Shown piece by piece: positions 33,748 through 41,744 of a DNA stretch of 64,000 bases. A program made the translations under genes and the position numbers. This DNA is from Polyangiaceae bacterium. GTDB taxonomy: Bacteria > Myxococcota_A > Polyangia > Polyangiales > Polyangiaceae. The stretch's first letter is position 1, and each line of letters opens with the position of its first letter. Below the pieces are notes generated by a model. That model had not been told where the DNA came from. It searched no databases and saw only the letters and a program-made list of their open reading frames with translations. The DNA is taken from positions 868,001 through 932,000 of the forward strand of contig JAWKRG010000002.1 of assembly GCA_041389725.1 (NCBI GenBank), in the 5' to 3' direction.

Positions 33748-36417
33748 TCAATCCTCGACAGGGATCACACCACCGTTTCCTGCGGAGTCCCGGACTTCGA
33801 GGTTGATGGCGGTGGCAGCGTCGCCGGCGTTCAGGGCAAGGTCGCCCTGCCCCTCCGGTGTCGGCGTCACCTTCATCGTCTTCGACGGTCCAGTGGCAAA
33901 CGCCACGGTGACGTTCCACGGGCCGAGGAGCGGGACATTCTGGTCGCTCGATCCGACTCGCAAGGCTCGCATTCCTGGGGCATTCCCGAGCAAAGCCGTG
34001 ATCGAGATGTTCCCAGCGGCACGAGTGGCCTTGGCGGTCGTCAGTGATGCGGCAACCACCTCGAAGGTCTGGCTCGAAACAACGTAGCCGACCGTTCCCG
34101 TCGAAGCGCGCGCACGGCCGCTGACACTCAACCGATAGTGCCCGAGGGGCAGCGAATAGGGAAGCGCAGGTGCATTCATCGACAGAGTGTCGGGGGGAAC
34201 GGTCTGCCAGGTAGCCACGTAGTAGTGGTGGGCAGGGGCCTGGGCGTTCACGGGATCAGGAGTGTACGTGAGAACGACAGCGCCGCCCGCGGAGCTTGCA
34301 GCCTCGCCACGCGAGTCACGCACTGGTTCGAAAACACCCCCTGACGTTTCCCGCTCCACGATCACGTGCGGGAAGTCGACTGCCGGGTCGCCACCCAGCC
34401 ACACGAAATGTGCAACACCGGTCGCGCGTGGGACGAGCGCGTCGGGCTGGGCGCCGGCGAGCGGCGAAGTCACATCCGGCAAGAACAGCGTCGCCGGCGC
34501 CTGAGTAGGGACCGTTCCGTGGTCGCTCGTCACGACGGGCACCACTGCTGGCAATTCGGGGAACGGAAACTCGGTGAAGCGCGACGTCCCTCGCTCGGGA
34601 TCCTCGCGTTCCGGCGTCCATGCGAGTTCCGCGCCTTCGAGAATCCCGTCCAACACCATTTCACCTTCGAGCGGCCCCCAGATGTTGATGCTGGGCTCGT
34701 ATCCTCCAGCGAGCCAGTCTTCAGCGGTTAGCACATATCCAACATGATCCTGCGCGTAGCCGAGCAGTAGCGTGCGGTCGGGGCCTGCGGGTGAACGGTT
34801 CCGGAGGTAGGCAGCGAAGGGAGCCGTCGGCTCACCAGGCACAGACAACAGCAGCAAGGGGCTCCCGCTTCCCGTGTCGAATCGCACCGCGCTGGACGTG
34901 GCTCGGGTGGTGTCGCACACGGGAGTCTTCACCGACGGCAGGTCGTACAGCGCGGCGATTGAAGGTGCCAAGCGCTCCACGTCGTTGCACGATGCGTAGG
35001 CACCGAGTCCTACGGTTCCCGGCAGTGGCATGAGCGATCCCCCGCCGAGTTTGCCGCAAAGTGCTGCTCCGTGCGGTGCGTTGAACTCGTCGAGCGGGCT
35101 GGCGATGATGCCGCTTTCGTCGAACAGGATCCGATCCGCTTCGTAGTCGCCGGGAGGCGGATAGTAGAGTTCCCTACCATCGGGCCGCGTCACGATCCCG
35201 GCGCGGCCAACGTAGAACGAGCGAGTCACGACCTCGAGCGCCAGCTTGTCGTGCGTCTGGATGCCCGCAATCAACCCTTCGAACATGTCGGCCGCCATCG
35301 CGCCCACTACTTCCAGATTTGGCGCATCCAGGCACCGCCTGGAGTCAGGGCAAGCTGTGCGTCCCGTCGGACCGCCAGGGCTCACGTCGCCTGCGGCACC
35401 CTGAAGATGCAGCACCGGGTATCCCAGCCTCTGGCTGAGCGAACGCTGAATTGCGCCCGGAGCATCACTCGAGACAAGGGGGTTGTGTTCTCCGCCCCGA
35501 GTCCCGTGGATCGGAAACGCAAGCAGCGCGGCCAATGGAGAGCCATCGCTGCGATCGACACGCAGCGCCCAAACAGCGTGGTCCTTGTCTTGCCCGGCAG
35601 TGTTGCCGTCGGGACCGAGAATATCGTCGTTCTCGGTACGGCGATCGTGACTGATTTCGTTCTTGGGGTCAGCAGTGGGGTCGACTGCAAACCCGATGCG
35701 CGCGGGAGCGAGCTGTGCGATGGCGGCCCGGGCGACATCAGCATGGATGGCTACCACCTTGTCGAACAGGTCTTTTCGCGGCGAATCGATCCCCGGCACC
35801 AGGGCCAGGCTCGGAATCCAGTTGGACCAACCCGAGTGGGTGTGGGAAGCCGCAAGGATGACGCGTCCTCGCATGGAGCCGTCCTTGGCGATGGCACGCT
35901 CGATCGCGAAAACTACGGTCTCGGTGATCAACAGGGCGTCGGTGCGCAGGACGATCAGTGACTCGCCCCCCGCTTCGAGGGCAAGCGCATCGACGCGCGG
36001 AACGTCGTGGGTTCCGACGGATGGAATGAACCGCGTCGCAAACCGTGCGACCCTTCCGTCCACCGCGATGCTCGCACCCTTTCCGCCGAGCACCGTGGTG
36101 CGTGCACCATAGCCACCCATCGGCGTTCCTATCGGTAGCTCCAGGTGTCCACTCGCGAAGCCTGCCTGCAGCGTGGTCGGCGTGGGCGAACCGCTCACGG
36201 CGCGGGTGGGTGCCGCTTCGTAGCTGCAATGCTCCAAACGCTCCGTGTCATCGTCGTATGGGATGTGAGCATCGGCTCCGGCGTCATCGTGCGCTCGCGC
36301 GTTGGCAGCATCATCCGACCCGCAGCGCAGCAGGGACAGCAGGATCAGTGGCACGCCCCCGGCCAGCACCCGCGGGGCCCACCGGGGTAGGGCGTGGAGG
36401 CGACGTTTGTAGTCCAT
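33748..36417 (-). CDS. Neutral/alkaline ceramidase-family protein
   Basis: 889 residues with an N-terminal signal region (VLAGGVPLILLSLLRCGSD; the Cys may be lipidated although LLRC is a poor lipobox). The ceramidase domain shows LELPIGTPMGGYGAR, the zinc-site ASHTHSGWSNW, LAFPIHGTRGG and the nucleophile motif AAGDVSPGG (Ser in GDVSP). A C-terminal Ig-like beta domain matches the family's layout. Neutral ceramidases split ceramide into sphingosine and fatty acid, which is plausible because sphingolipids occur in some myxobacteria. It lies downstream of a second lipoprotein hydrolase gene and near an AraC regulator. Activity is inferred from family motifs only. Confidence 0.8.
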   Translation of the reverse strand: MDYKRRLHALPRWAPRVLAGGVPLILLSLLRCGSDDAANARAHDDAGADAHIPYDDDTERLEHCSYEAAPTRAVSGSPTPTTLQAGFASGHLELPIGTPMGGYGARTTVLGGKGASIAVDGRVARFATRFIPSVGTHDVPRVDALALEAGGESLIVLRTDALLITETVVFAIERAIAKDGSMRGRVILAASHTHSGWSNWIPSLALVPGIDSPRKDLFDKVVAIHADVARAAIAQLAPARIGFAVDPTADPKNEISHDRRTENDDILGPDGNTAGQDKDHAVWALRVDRSDGSPLAALLAFPIHGTRGGEHNPLVSSDAPGAIQRSLSQRLGYPVLHLQGAAGDVSPGGPTGRTACPDSRRCLDAPNLEVVGAMAADMFEGLIAGIQTHDKLALEVVTRSFYVGRAGIVTRPDGRELYYPPPGDYEADRILFDESGIIASPLDEFNAPHGAALCGKLGGGSLMPLPGTVGLGAYASCNDVERLAPSIAALYDLPSVKTPVCDTTRATSSAVRFDTGSGSPLLLLSVPGEPTAPFAAYLRNRSPAGPDRTLLLGYAQDHVGYVLTAEDWLAGGYEPSINIWGPLEGEMVLDGILEGAELAWTPEREDPERGTSRFTEFPFPELPAVVPVVTSDHGTVPTQAPATLFLPDVTSPLAGAQPDALVPRATGVAHFVWLGGDPAVDFPHVIVERETSGGVFEPVRDSRGEAASSAGGAVVLTYTPDPVNAQAPAHHYYVATWQTVPPDTLSMNAPALPYSLPLGHYRLSVSGRARASTGTVGYVVSSQTFEVVAASLTTAKATRAAGNISITALLGNAPGMRALRVGSSDQNVPLLGPWNVTVAFATGPSKTMKVTPTPEGQGDLALNAGDAATAINLEVRDSAGNGGVIPVED

Positions 36418-36451
36418 GTGTCGACTAGCCCCTAGAGAGTGCATGCCTCAG

Positions 36452-36502
36452 GGTGCGCCAACGTGGGAGCGCGGTCCAAGCGGCGCGGTCCACTGGCGCA
36501 CC
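36452..36502. promoter_or_regulatory. Nested inverted and direct repeats upstream of the ceramidase gene
   Basis: A perfect 9-bp inverted repeat (GGTGCGCCA 36452-36460, TGGCGCACC 36494-36502) encloses two identical 10-bp direct repeats GCGCGGTCCA at 36469-36478 and 36483-36492. It lies 35-85 bp upstream of the ceramidase-like start in the 133-bp spacer. Direct repeats suit an AraC-type operator; the inverted repeat could form an RNA hairpin. The structure is seen directly; the role is inferred. Confidence 0.45.
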
Positions 36503-36550
36503 GAAGGCGCGGATTGGCACGGAAGCGCCCCTTCGATACATGGGGCCGGC

Positions 36551-38707
36551 CTACTTGCACTGGTCGGCGTAGCTCTGCTCGCAGCCGACTTCCTGATTGG
36601 GGTCGCTACCTTCGTCACTGCAGTTGCAGGCACCTTTGCAGTGCCACGCAATGCGCCCAGTGCGGAAGAACTCGTCCTGCTGGGTGAAGGAAGGCGCCAG
36701 CAGCCGCACGCGATCGTGCGGATCGCATCCGTCGGTGTTCGCCCGGTTGACGTCGGGATTCGGCGCGAGCCCAAAGTCGTACTCGACCATCACTGAGCGG
36801 TCATTCACCGGTGCCGCCGCTTCCTGGATTCCGAAGTAGTGCTCCCACACCGGCTGCTCGGGGTCGTTGGATTGGAGTTGCGCGGCGCCGATTGCACGCG
36901 CCATCATGTGCGCTCCGTAGTTCGACACTTGGTGGTCCCCCCGAGCGACGTGGAGAATGACGCTGTGTGCCGGCGTTCCCGGCAGCAGGTCGTGTTCGAC
37001 ATGTCCCGCAAAGCCAGCGGGCTCGCAGCGATCCCAGGACATCTGCACCAGGCCCAGGACCAGCTGATTGGCGACGGGGTCGAAGCCGAATCCGGCGTTC
37101 AAGAGCAGCGCGTACTTCAGGAAATCCACGCTGCGGGGAAGCATCAGATTGTAGGGCATTCCTGGCTCGCCCAAGAGCCCACGGGTCACATCCGTACTGA
37201 GCGCCATGTACGTGGCGCCCATGATCCCACCCTGACTGTCGCCGCGGTAGGCGCGCAGATTCGCATCGAGCCAGTCGGGCTCCAACACGACTTTGCCCGC
37301 AGCGTCCTTGATGCCGATTTTCGCCACGCGCCCACGCATCATCCGCATCGCCAGGAGCTGATTGATCATGCCCTGGACCTGTCGTTCGGGGAAGGACTTC
37401 AGCACTTCACAGCGTCCCAAGAAGCCTTCCGCTGCAAGCGCCACGGAGTCCCCGTCGAAGCCGAAGAAGTTCGTGCTGAAAGCCACGTAGTGGTGCTCGT
37501 TCGCGGTCTGCGCCAGGAATCCGTTGGCACCTTCCACCTTGTCACCGAAGAGGCCATGGCCATTCTGCAGCAGGCCGTGCTTCTTTCCGCCGAGCACGCT
37601 GCGAGGAACCAAGATCAACACCTCGTGCTCCATGGTCCCGTTCTGAACGAGTTCGCCACCTTCGTTCAGGTTCAGACGGTCCAGGGCCCCGCCCTTCTTC
37701 GGCGTCGAGGTAGCGGCGGTCAAGAAGAGCGGCACCCTCATCACGACCTCGATTCGTCGCAGAATGTTGGGGCTTTGAGTGGCGTCGGGGAAGTCCGTCA
37801 CTTGCTTGACCACGAAGGTCGGACCGTCATCGCCCACGGCCTCGAGCGCCTTGTCGCGCATGGACACGGCGGCCCCGGTGATGTTCTCGCGACTCGCAGT
37901 GGTGTAGTCCCACGCGACCTGCAGCTCGGAGCGCTTCACCCCCGCGGCTTGCAGCTTCGCGAAGATGTCTGCGTAGAGCTTCCGTCGGGCGTAGACCGTC
38001 CAGCGCTCGGCCGGGGATCCAGCGTCCAGGCTGCGGCCATCCCGCAGCGCACGAAACACGGGCGTAGGTGGGATCCGCTCGTCGTCCAAATCCTCCACGT
38101 TGCGAATAGCGACGATGTAGCGAGTCCCGTACTTCAGGCGTACGGCAGGACGCAGCATGAACAGGCGGCGGTCCGTGTCGTCGTTGTCCGCGACGTTGGC
38201 ATCGATGTCGACCCAGTGCGGGACTCGCTCACCGGTCTCGGCGTCGAGAAGTACGGTTGGGGAATCGTCGTCGAGGGAATGCTCGATCGAGTGCGGAGTC
38301 GCGCACTCGGCGCACTTCGCCCGAAGCAGGTGCGTCATGGGCGCTTGGGATGGCGAAAAACCATCGTGGTCGAACAATAGCTCCGGGGAGCAGTGCTCCT
38401 CGGAGCCCACCGGTTTCGGTAGCGACGTCGATCCAAAGCGGACGGACTTTCCGCTTGGGTTGCGCCCGCCCGGGTCGTCGTCGAGATAGACGTTGGACGG
38501 AAACGGTAGACCACAGAACGTCGGGACCATCGGATCGCAGTCGGCGCCGAGCAGTGGCACCCCACCCTCGGGACGAAGCGGAGCGGGAGCGACATCGGCG
38601 CCAGCCTCCCCGTCACCACAACCGGCCAACCCGAGCACGAGCGTCGCAATCAGCAAGCCTGCCGCCCCGCAGGTCATCGGACTACGTCGTTGGCAGGACC
38701 CGAACAT
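36551..38707 (-). CDS. Large lipoprotein with alpha/beta-hydrolase-like nucleophile motif
   Basis: A 718-residue lipoprotein: leader LLIATLVLGLAGCGDG with a clear lipobox, start ATG 38707 preceded by GGAG. After a Cys-containing N-terminal region (VPTFCGLPFPSNVYLDDDPG), the central part has YRGDSQGGIMGATYMAL, a G-x-S-x-G nucleophile elbow, with later LPGTPAHSVILHVARGDHQV. This resembles a serine hydrolase or lipase. The C-terminus is Cys-rich (HCKGACNCSDEGSD). Same strand as the ceramidase-like gene and divergent from the AraC regulator, so the two hydrolases may serve one lipid-degrading pathway (inference). Confidence 0.65.
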   Translation of the reverse strand: MFGSCQRRSPMTCGAAGLLIATLVLGLAGCGDGEAGADVAPAPLRPEGGVPLLGADCDPMVPTFCGLPFPSNVYLDDDPGGRNPSGKSVRFGSTSLPKPVGSEEHCSPELLFDHDGFSPSQAPMTHLLRAKCAECATPHSIEHSLDDDSPTVLLDAETGERVPHWVDIDANVADNDDTDRRLFMLRPAVRLKYGTRYIVAIRNVEDLDDERIPPTPVFRALRDGRSLDAGSPAERWTVYARRKLYADIFAKLQAAGVKRSELQVAWDYTTASRENITGAAVSMRDKALEAVGDDGPTFVVKQVTDFPDATQSPNILRRIEVVMRVPLFLTAATSTPKKGGALDRLNLNEGGELVQNGTMEHEVLILVPRSVLGGKKHGLLQNGHGLFGDKVEGANGFLAQTANEHHYVAFSTNFFGFDGDSVALAAEGFLGRCEVLKSFPERQVQGMINQLLAMRMMRGRVAKIGIKDAAGKVVLEPDWLDANLRAYRGDSQGGIMGATYMALSTDVTRGLLGEPGMPYNLMLPRSVDFLKYALLLNAGFGFDPVANQLVLGLVQMSWDRCEPAGFAGHVEHDLLPGTPAHSVILHVARGDHQVSNYGAHMMARAIGAAQLQSNDPEQPVWEHYFGIQEAAAPVNDRSVMVEYDFGLAPNPDVNRANTDGCDPHDRVRLLAPSFTQQDEFFRTGRIAWHCKGACNCSDEGSDPNQEVGCEQSYADQCK

Positions 38708-38783
38708 CTCCGCACCTCTCTTCGACACAGCGTGCCGCCCCCTTCGGGGCTCGTCCAAGCCAGACTGCGCCGGGCGCGCGAAA

Positions 38784-38800
38784 GGCGCGGTTTGGCGCGG
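38784..38800. promoter_or_regulatory. GGCGCGG direct repeat in the divergent region
   Basis: Two GGCGCGG heptamers (38784-38790 and 38794-38800) lie 10 bp apart between the lipoprotein hydrolase start (38707) and the AraC gene start (38876). They share the GGCGCGGT core with the repeats upstream of the ceramidase gene. In GC-rich DNA chance is a real possibility. Confidence 0.28.
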
Positions 38801-38875
38801 AGAATTCGCCTCGGCTCGAACGCGACGTCGGTGGCACGTCTTGCTTGGCCTTGGGAATTCGGTATTTAACAGTCA

Positions 38876-39910
38876 ATGGCAAGCCGGCCGACGGCCCTAG
38901 CTTCGATGGCCCGCTACGCCCTGGAAGCCGCGAAGGCGAGCGGCCTGGAGGGAGCGGAACTGCTGGCGCGTGCGGGATTGGCACCCGAGATCGTAGAAGA
39001 CATCGACGGGCGAGTCCCCGTGGACCGGCTGTACCGCCTTTGGGAGCTCGCCGCCGACGGCAGCGGCGATCCGTTCTACGGGCTGCACGTCGCGGAACGT
39101 TTTGCTTCGCCCCAGACTATCCACATCGTCGGGTTTGCAGCGCGTTCGGCCGAGACGATCAGCGAAGCAATCGCGACCGTTGGGCGATTCGCTCGGGTCA
39201 TGAACGAAACGACGTCGTTCGAGCTGATTCGTCGTGGCGAAAAGAGTTCCCTCCGCGTCGCTCCTTACCCGCAATTCCCACGTTGGCCGCGGGTATACGC
39301 CGAGCTGGTAGTGGCCGGCTATTTGAAGATGGGACGATTCTTCTCAGGCGGGACCCACGACTGTGAGGGCGCCACGTTCCAACATGCTGCGCCCCGTGAC
39401 CTTTCCGAGTATCGGCGCATCTTCGGGCCTAGCGTCTCGTTCGAAGCTCCCACCAACGAGCTGCGCTTCCGCTCCGAGTTGCTCGACCTGCCCGTGCGCT
39501 TCGCCGACCCCGCGCTCGCCGACTACCTCTGCGCGCAGGCGGCGACGATGCTGAAACGCCTGCCGGCTGCAGGAGATCTACGTGAGCGAGTGCGTCAGGT
39601 GATCGCTGAAAGGCTCAGCAATTCTGCTGACATCGCCTCGATCGCTCGTCGCATGGGGATGAGCACCCGGTCGTTGCAGCGCGCCCTGCGCGACGAAGGC
39701 ACCAGCTTTCAAGAAGTTCGAGACGAAGTCCGCCGCTGCGTGACCCTGACGCTATTGCACGAGCGCGCCCTCAGCGTAGGAGAGATCGCAGCCCGCGTCG
39801 GGTTCGCCCACACCAGCGCCTTTCGCGCGGCCGTTCGACGCTGGACGGGCGAATCCACGCGTCAGCTGCGCCGCTCGCTCCGGGAATCGGTGCCTGCCGA
39901 GGTTCTTTGA
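38876..39910 (+). CDS. AraC-family transcriptional regulator (arabinose-binding-like sensor)
   Basis: A 344-residue DNA-binding protein. Residues about 10-200 match the Arabinose_bd (PF12625-type) sensor found in regulators such as OruR/ArgR-like proteins (AAKASGLEGAELLARAGL, PVDRLYRLWELAADGSGDP, YGLHVAERF). The C-terminal 100 residues hold the two HTH motifs (SIARRMGMSTRSLQRALRDE and VGEIAARVGFAHTSAFRAAV). Members sense small molecules, often amino acids or lipid-derived compounds. Divergent from the lipoprotein hydrolase and ceramidase-like genes, its likely targets. Confidence 0.88.
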   Translation: MASRPTALASMARYALEAAKASGLEGAELLARAGLAPEIVEDIDGRVPVDRLYRLWELAADGSGDPFYGLHVAERFASPQTIHIVGFAARSAETISEAIATVGRFARVMNETTSFELIRRGEKSSLRVAPYPQFPRWPRVYAELVVAGYLKMGRFFSGGTHDCEGATFQHAAPRDLSEYRRIFGPSVSFEAPTNELRFRSELLDLPVRFADPALADYLCAQAATMLKRLPAAGDLRERVRQVIAERLSNSADIASIARRMGMSTRSLQRALRDEGTSFQEVRDEVRRCVTLTLLHERALSVGEIAARVGFAHTSAFRAAVRRWTGESTRQLRRSLRESVPAEVL

Positions 39911-39970
39911 GAGAGCGTGCGCTGCAAAGTCCGTGGCACGGGGAGTGAGTAGCGGTACGCTCAGAATCTC

Positions 39971-40678
39971 ATGGGTACGCGGGAGTCGTCTTCATTCGCG
40001 TTCCGCTGGTCCGCTTTCGCGCTGGCGCTGACCGCATGCACGCGTACGCCACCTCCCGAGAATTCGCAGGCGCAGGCGGTGAGCGTGCCGACGCCCATCG
40101 CGTCCGCGTCCGCGTCGACGAGTACGCCACCAGAAGAACCCGCGCCTCGAGCGATCGCTGAGGACGACCCACTATCGCCGGGTTTGGTGAGCTTCCAAGG
40201 CATGGGCGTTCCCACCAAGGGCGGCGTCGACGTTCGTGGCGTCACTTTTTCGGTCGAGGCCTTGAGCAGCGCCCTCGCTTCCGCGGGCGCCGTTCATGAA
40301 GACGATCTGCTCGGAGCAAAGCTCGCCATCGTTGCCGAGCTAGAGCAGGTCTCCGCGCCCGAAGCGCCCGAGGGAATCGCGGTACAGTCACGCGCCGGAA
40401 CCTGGCTCCGCCCCAAGCGGTTGCTCTCCGCACGCGTCGTGGCACCGGCCCAGATGATCACCGGCGAGGCGAATCGCTCGAAGGGATTCATGGTCGTGGG
40501 TGAGTACCTCGTCAGTCGGAAAGACCTTGCGTGGGCCCTCGCCGGCCAAGATCCCGAGGGCAAGCGCGTGCGCCTGTGGGGACAGCCCCGCACCGTCGTT
40601 TGCGATCCGAATTCCCAGTGTCTCGCGGGCGGCTCGCTGCCCCTGTTCGACGTCGGCCGCGCCGAGCTCGTCCCCTGA
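39971..40678 (+). CDS. Lipoprotein of unknown function
   Basis: 235 residues. The leader FRWSAFALALTACTRT has a lipobox, followed by a Ser/Ala/Pro/Thr linker to about residue 60. The remaining domain has no recognised family (SFQGMGVPTKGGVDVRG, ARVVAPAQMITGEANRSK) and ends with a short Cys pair region (VVCDPNSQCLAGG). It stands alone, 61 bp after the AraC gene. No operon partner evident. Confidence 0.55.
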   Translation: MGTRESSSFAFRWSAFALALTACTRTPPPENSQAQAVSVPTPIASASASTSTPPEEPAPRAIAEDDPLSPGLVSFQGMGVPTKGGVDVRGVTFSVEALSSALASAGAVHEDDLLGAKLAIVAELEQVSAPEAPEGIAVQSRAGTWLRPKRLLSARVVAPAQMITGEANRSKGFMVVGEYLVSRKDLAWALAGQDPEGKRVRLWGQPRTVVCDPNSQCLAGGSLPLFDVGRAELVP

Positions 40679-40746
40679 GCGACTCTTCGTCGACGCCCAG
40701 CCGATGCATCGGGGACACGCCAACTGCAGCGTCTTCCGACCTGAAC

Positions 40747-40781
40747 CCTCGACAACCGCCAAGCCGCCACGAGCGCCAAGA
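40747..40781. repeat. Dispersed repeat family 2, single arm
   Basis: A single arm, CTCGACAACCGCC followed by CGCCACGAGCGCCA, of the palindromic repeat found complete at 55795-55920 and 62056-62174. It lies in the 332-bp gap between two lipoprotein genes, together with the two other repeat families listed next. Confidence 0.65.
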
Positions 40782-40807
40782 TCCGCAAAGGGATCAGAAG
40801 AAAGAAG

Positions 40808-40880
40808 TTCACAAGAAGATCGGAAGGACGGAAGGGGTTGGGGTAGATCCCTTCCTCTGCCTTCCGTTCTTCCTGTGCCC
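40808..40880. repeat. Dispersed repeat family 1, copy 1 (GGAAG palindrome)
   Basis: Left part TTCACAAGAAGATCGGAAG and right part CTTCCGTTCTTCCTGTGCCC form an imperfect inverted repeat around GATCCCTTCCTCT. The same arrangement recurs at 54356-54438 next to another lipoprotein gene. Non-coding. Confidence 0.75.
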
Positions 40881-40915
40881 GCTGCCTCCTGCCCACTGCT
40901 TCCGAGGGCGCGGGT

Positions 40916-40981
40916 CGGCGCTCCGCGGGTGATAGCGCGAAGGGCCGATGACGTCTGGGACGGGAACCCCCAAAAAACCAG
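40916..40981 (+). repeat. Dispersed repeat family 3, copy 1
   Basis: Core GGCCGATGACGTC, GGGACGG, then CCCCCAAAAAACCAG, preceded by CGGCGCTCCGCGG. An inverted-orientation copy lies at 51730-51798. This copy ends 30 bp before the Cys-rich lipoprotein start at 41011, so it occupies that gene's promoter region. Confidence 0.8.
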
Positions 40982-41010
40982 AGTCGGGCCAGACCTGTTA
41001 GTCTCTTCGG

Positions 41011-41415
41011 ATGGGCGTGTTTCGCGGATGGGTGCTGGGAGCCGCGTTGCTGGCAGTGTCGGCGTGTAGCTCAGGCAGCAGCGGTGGCAGCGGGGGTAGT
41101 GGCGGCCAGAGTGGTACGGGCGGTGGCACGGGCGATGCGCAAGTGCCGGGCCAGGGTTGCGCGAAGGCGGGGGGCATGTGCGGCTGTGCCGGGGGCTGCA
41201 ACCCTGGGTACCACCCAGCTCCAAGCCCACTACTGAGCGACTGTCCCCAGCCTTGCGATACCTGTGGCGGGTGTTCACAAGAGTGTTGCCTCCCGGACGC
41301 GACCGACGGCGGCGTCGACGCGGGCTGCCAAGGCAGCTTCAGCTGCTTGTGTGGCAACGCCGTTTGCGTGAACGGGCAGTGGCAGTGCGAGGGAAGCTGC
41401 GCCGACGGCGGCTGA
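41011..41415 (+). CDS. Small Cys-rich lipoprotein
   Basis: 134 residues. The leader VLGAALLAVSACSSG has a lipobox and is followed by a Gly/Ser linker (to about residue 45). The Cys-rich domain has 16 or so cysteines (CAKAGGMCGCAGGCNPGY, CPQPCDTCGGCSQECC, CQGSFSCLCGNAVC), surely disulfide-bonded. No family recognised by eye. Such modules are frequent in secreted myxobacterial proteins. It is preceded by a dispersed repeat and followed by a 329-bp gap. Confidence 0.65.
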   Translation: MGVFRGWVLGAALLAVSACSSGSSGGSGGSGGQSGTGGGTGDAQVPGQGCAKAGGMCGCAGGCNPGYHPAPSPLLSDCPQPCDTCGGCSQECCLPDATDGGVDAGCQGSFSCLCGNAVCVNGQWQCEGSCADGG

Positions 41416-41744
41416 GCGAGGGCACGCCCGAGTGACGCCGGGAGGAGCCGGCTCGATGTTGTCGCGGCCAGCGCTGATTTCCGCCCAGAGGTTGTTGCGG
41501 GCACCGCTGATTTCCTGCTCGGGGTCCTTCGCAGAAAAGTCGCTGATTTGTCGCTAAGGTTTTTTCGCGACGAGCCGCTCACTGGGGGAGAGTCGGGTGG
41601 AACTACGACAAAGGCACGCGCACGCGAAAGGTGCGCACGCAAAGCCATCGACCTAAGGGCCGCGGTCTAGGGTTTGGAGGGCTACCGAAACCATCGTGAC
41701 CCCATCGGGCTCCTCGAAACATAGGTTCAGGAGGTCGATCCCCG
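41416..41744. other. Intergenic region with three GCTGATTT motifs
   Basis: This gap precedes the giant protease-EGF-RCC1 gene. CGCTGATTT occurs three times (GCTGATTT at 41473, 41506 and 41542; spacings 33 and 36 bp). A weak hairpin, GTCGC...TTTTTTC...GCGAC, sits near 41550-41572. No ORF is credible here. The region ends with the AGGAGG site for the ATG at 41745. Confidence 0.45.

Noticed and set aside
36839..38380. A 513-residue plus-strand ORF
   Set aside because: Antisense to the alpha/beta-hydrolase-like lipoprotein, which has a signal peptide and GDSQGG motif; the plus frame has no domain.
38810..38840. Sigma-54-like TGGCAC...TTGCT upstream of the AraC gene
   Set aside because: Only three bases separate the elements, so the GG/GC spacing is wrong.
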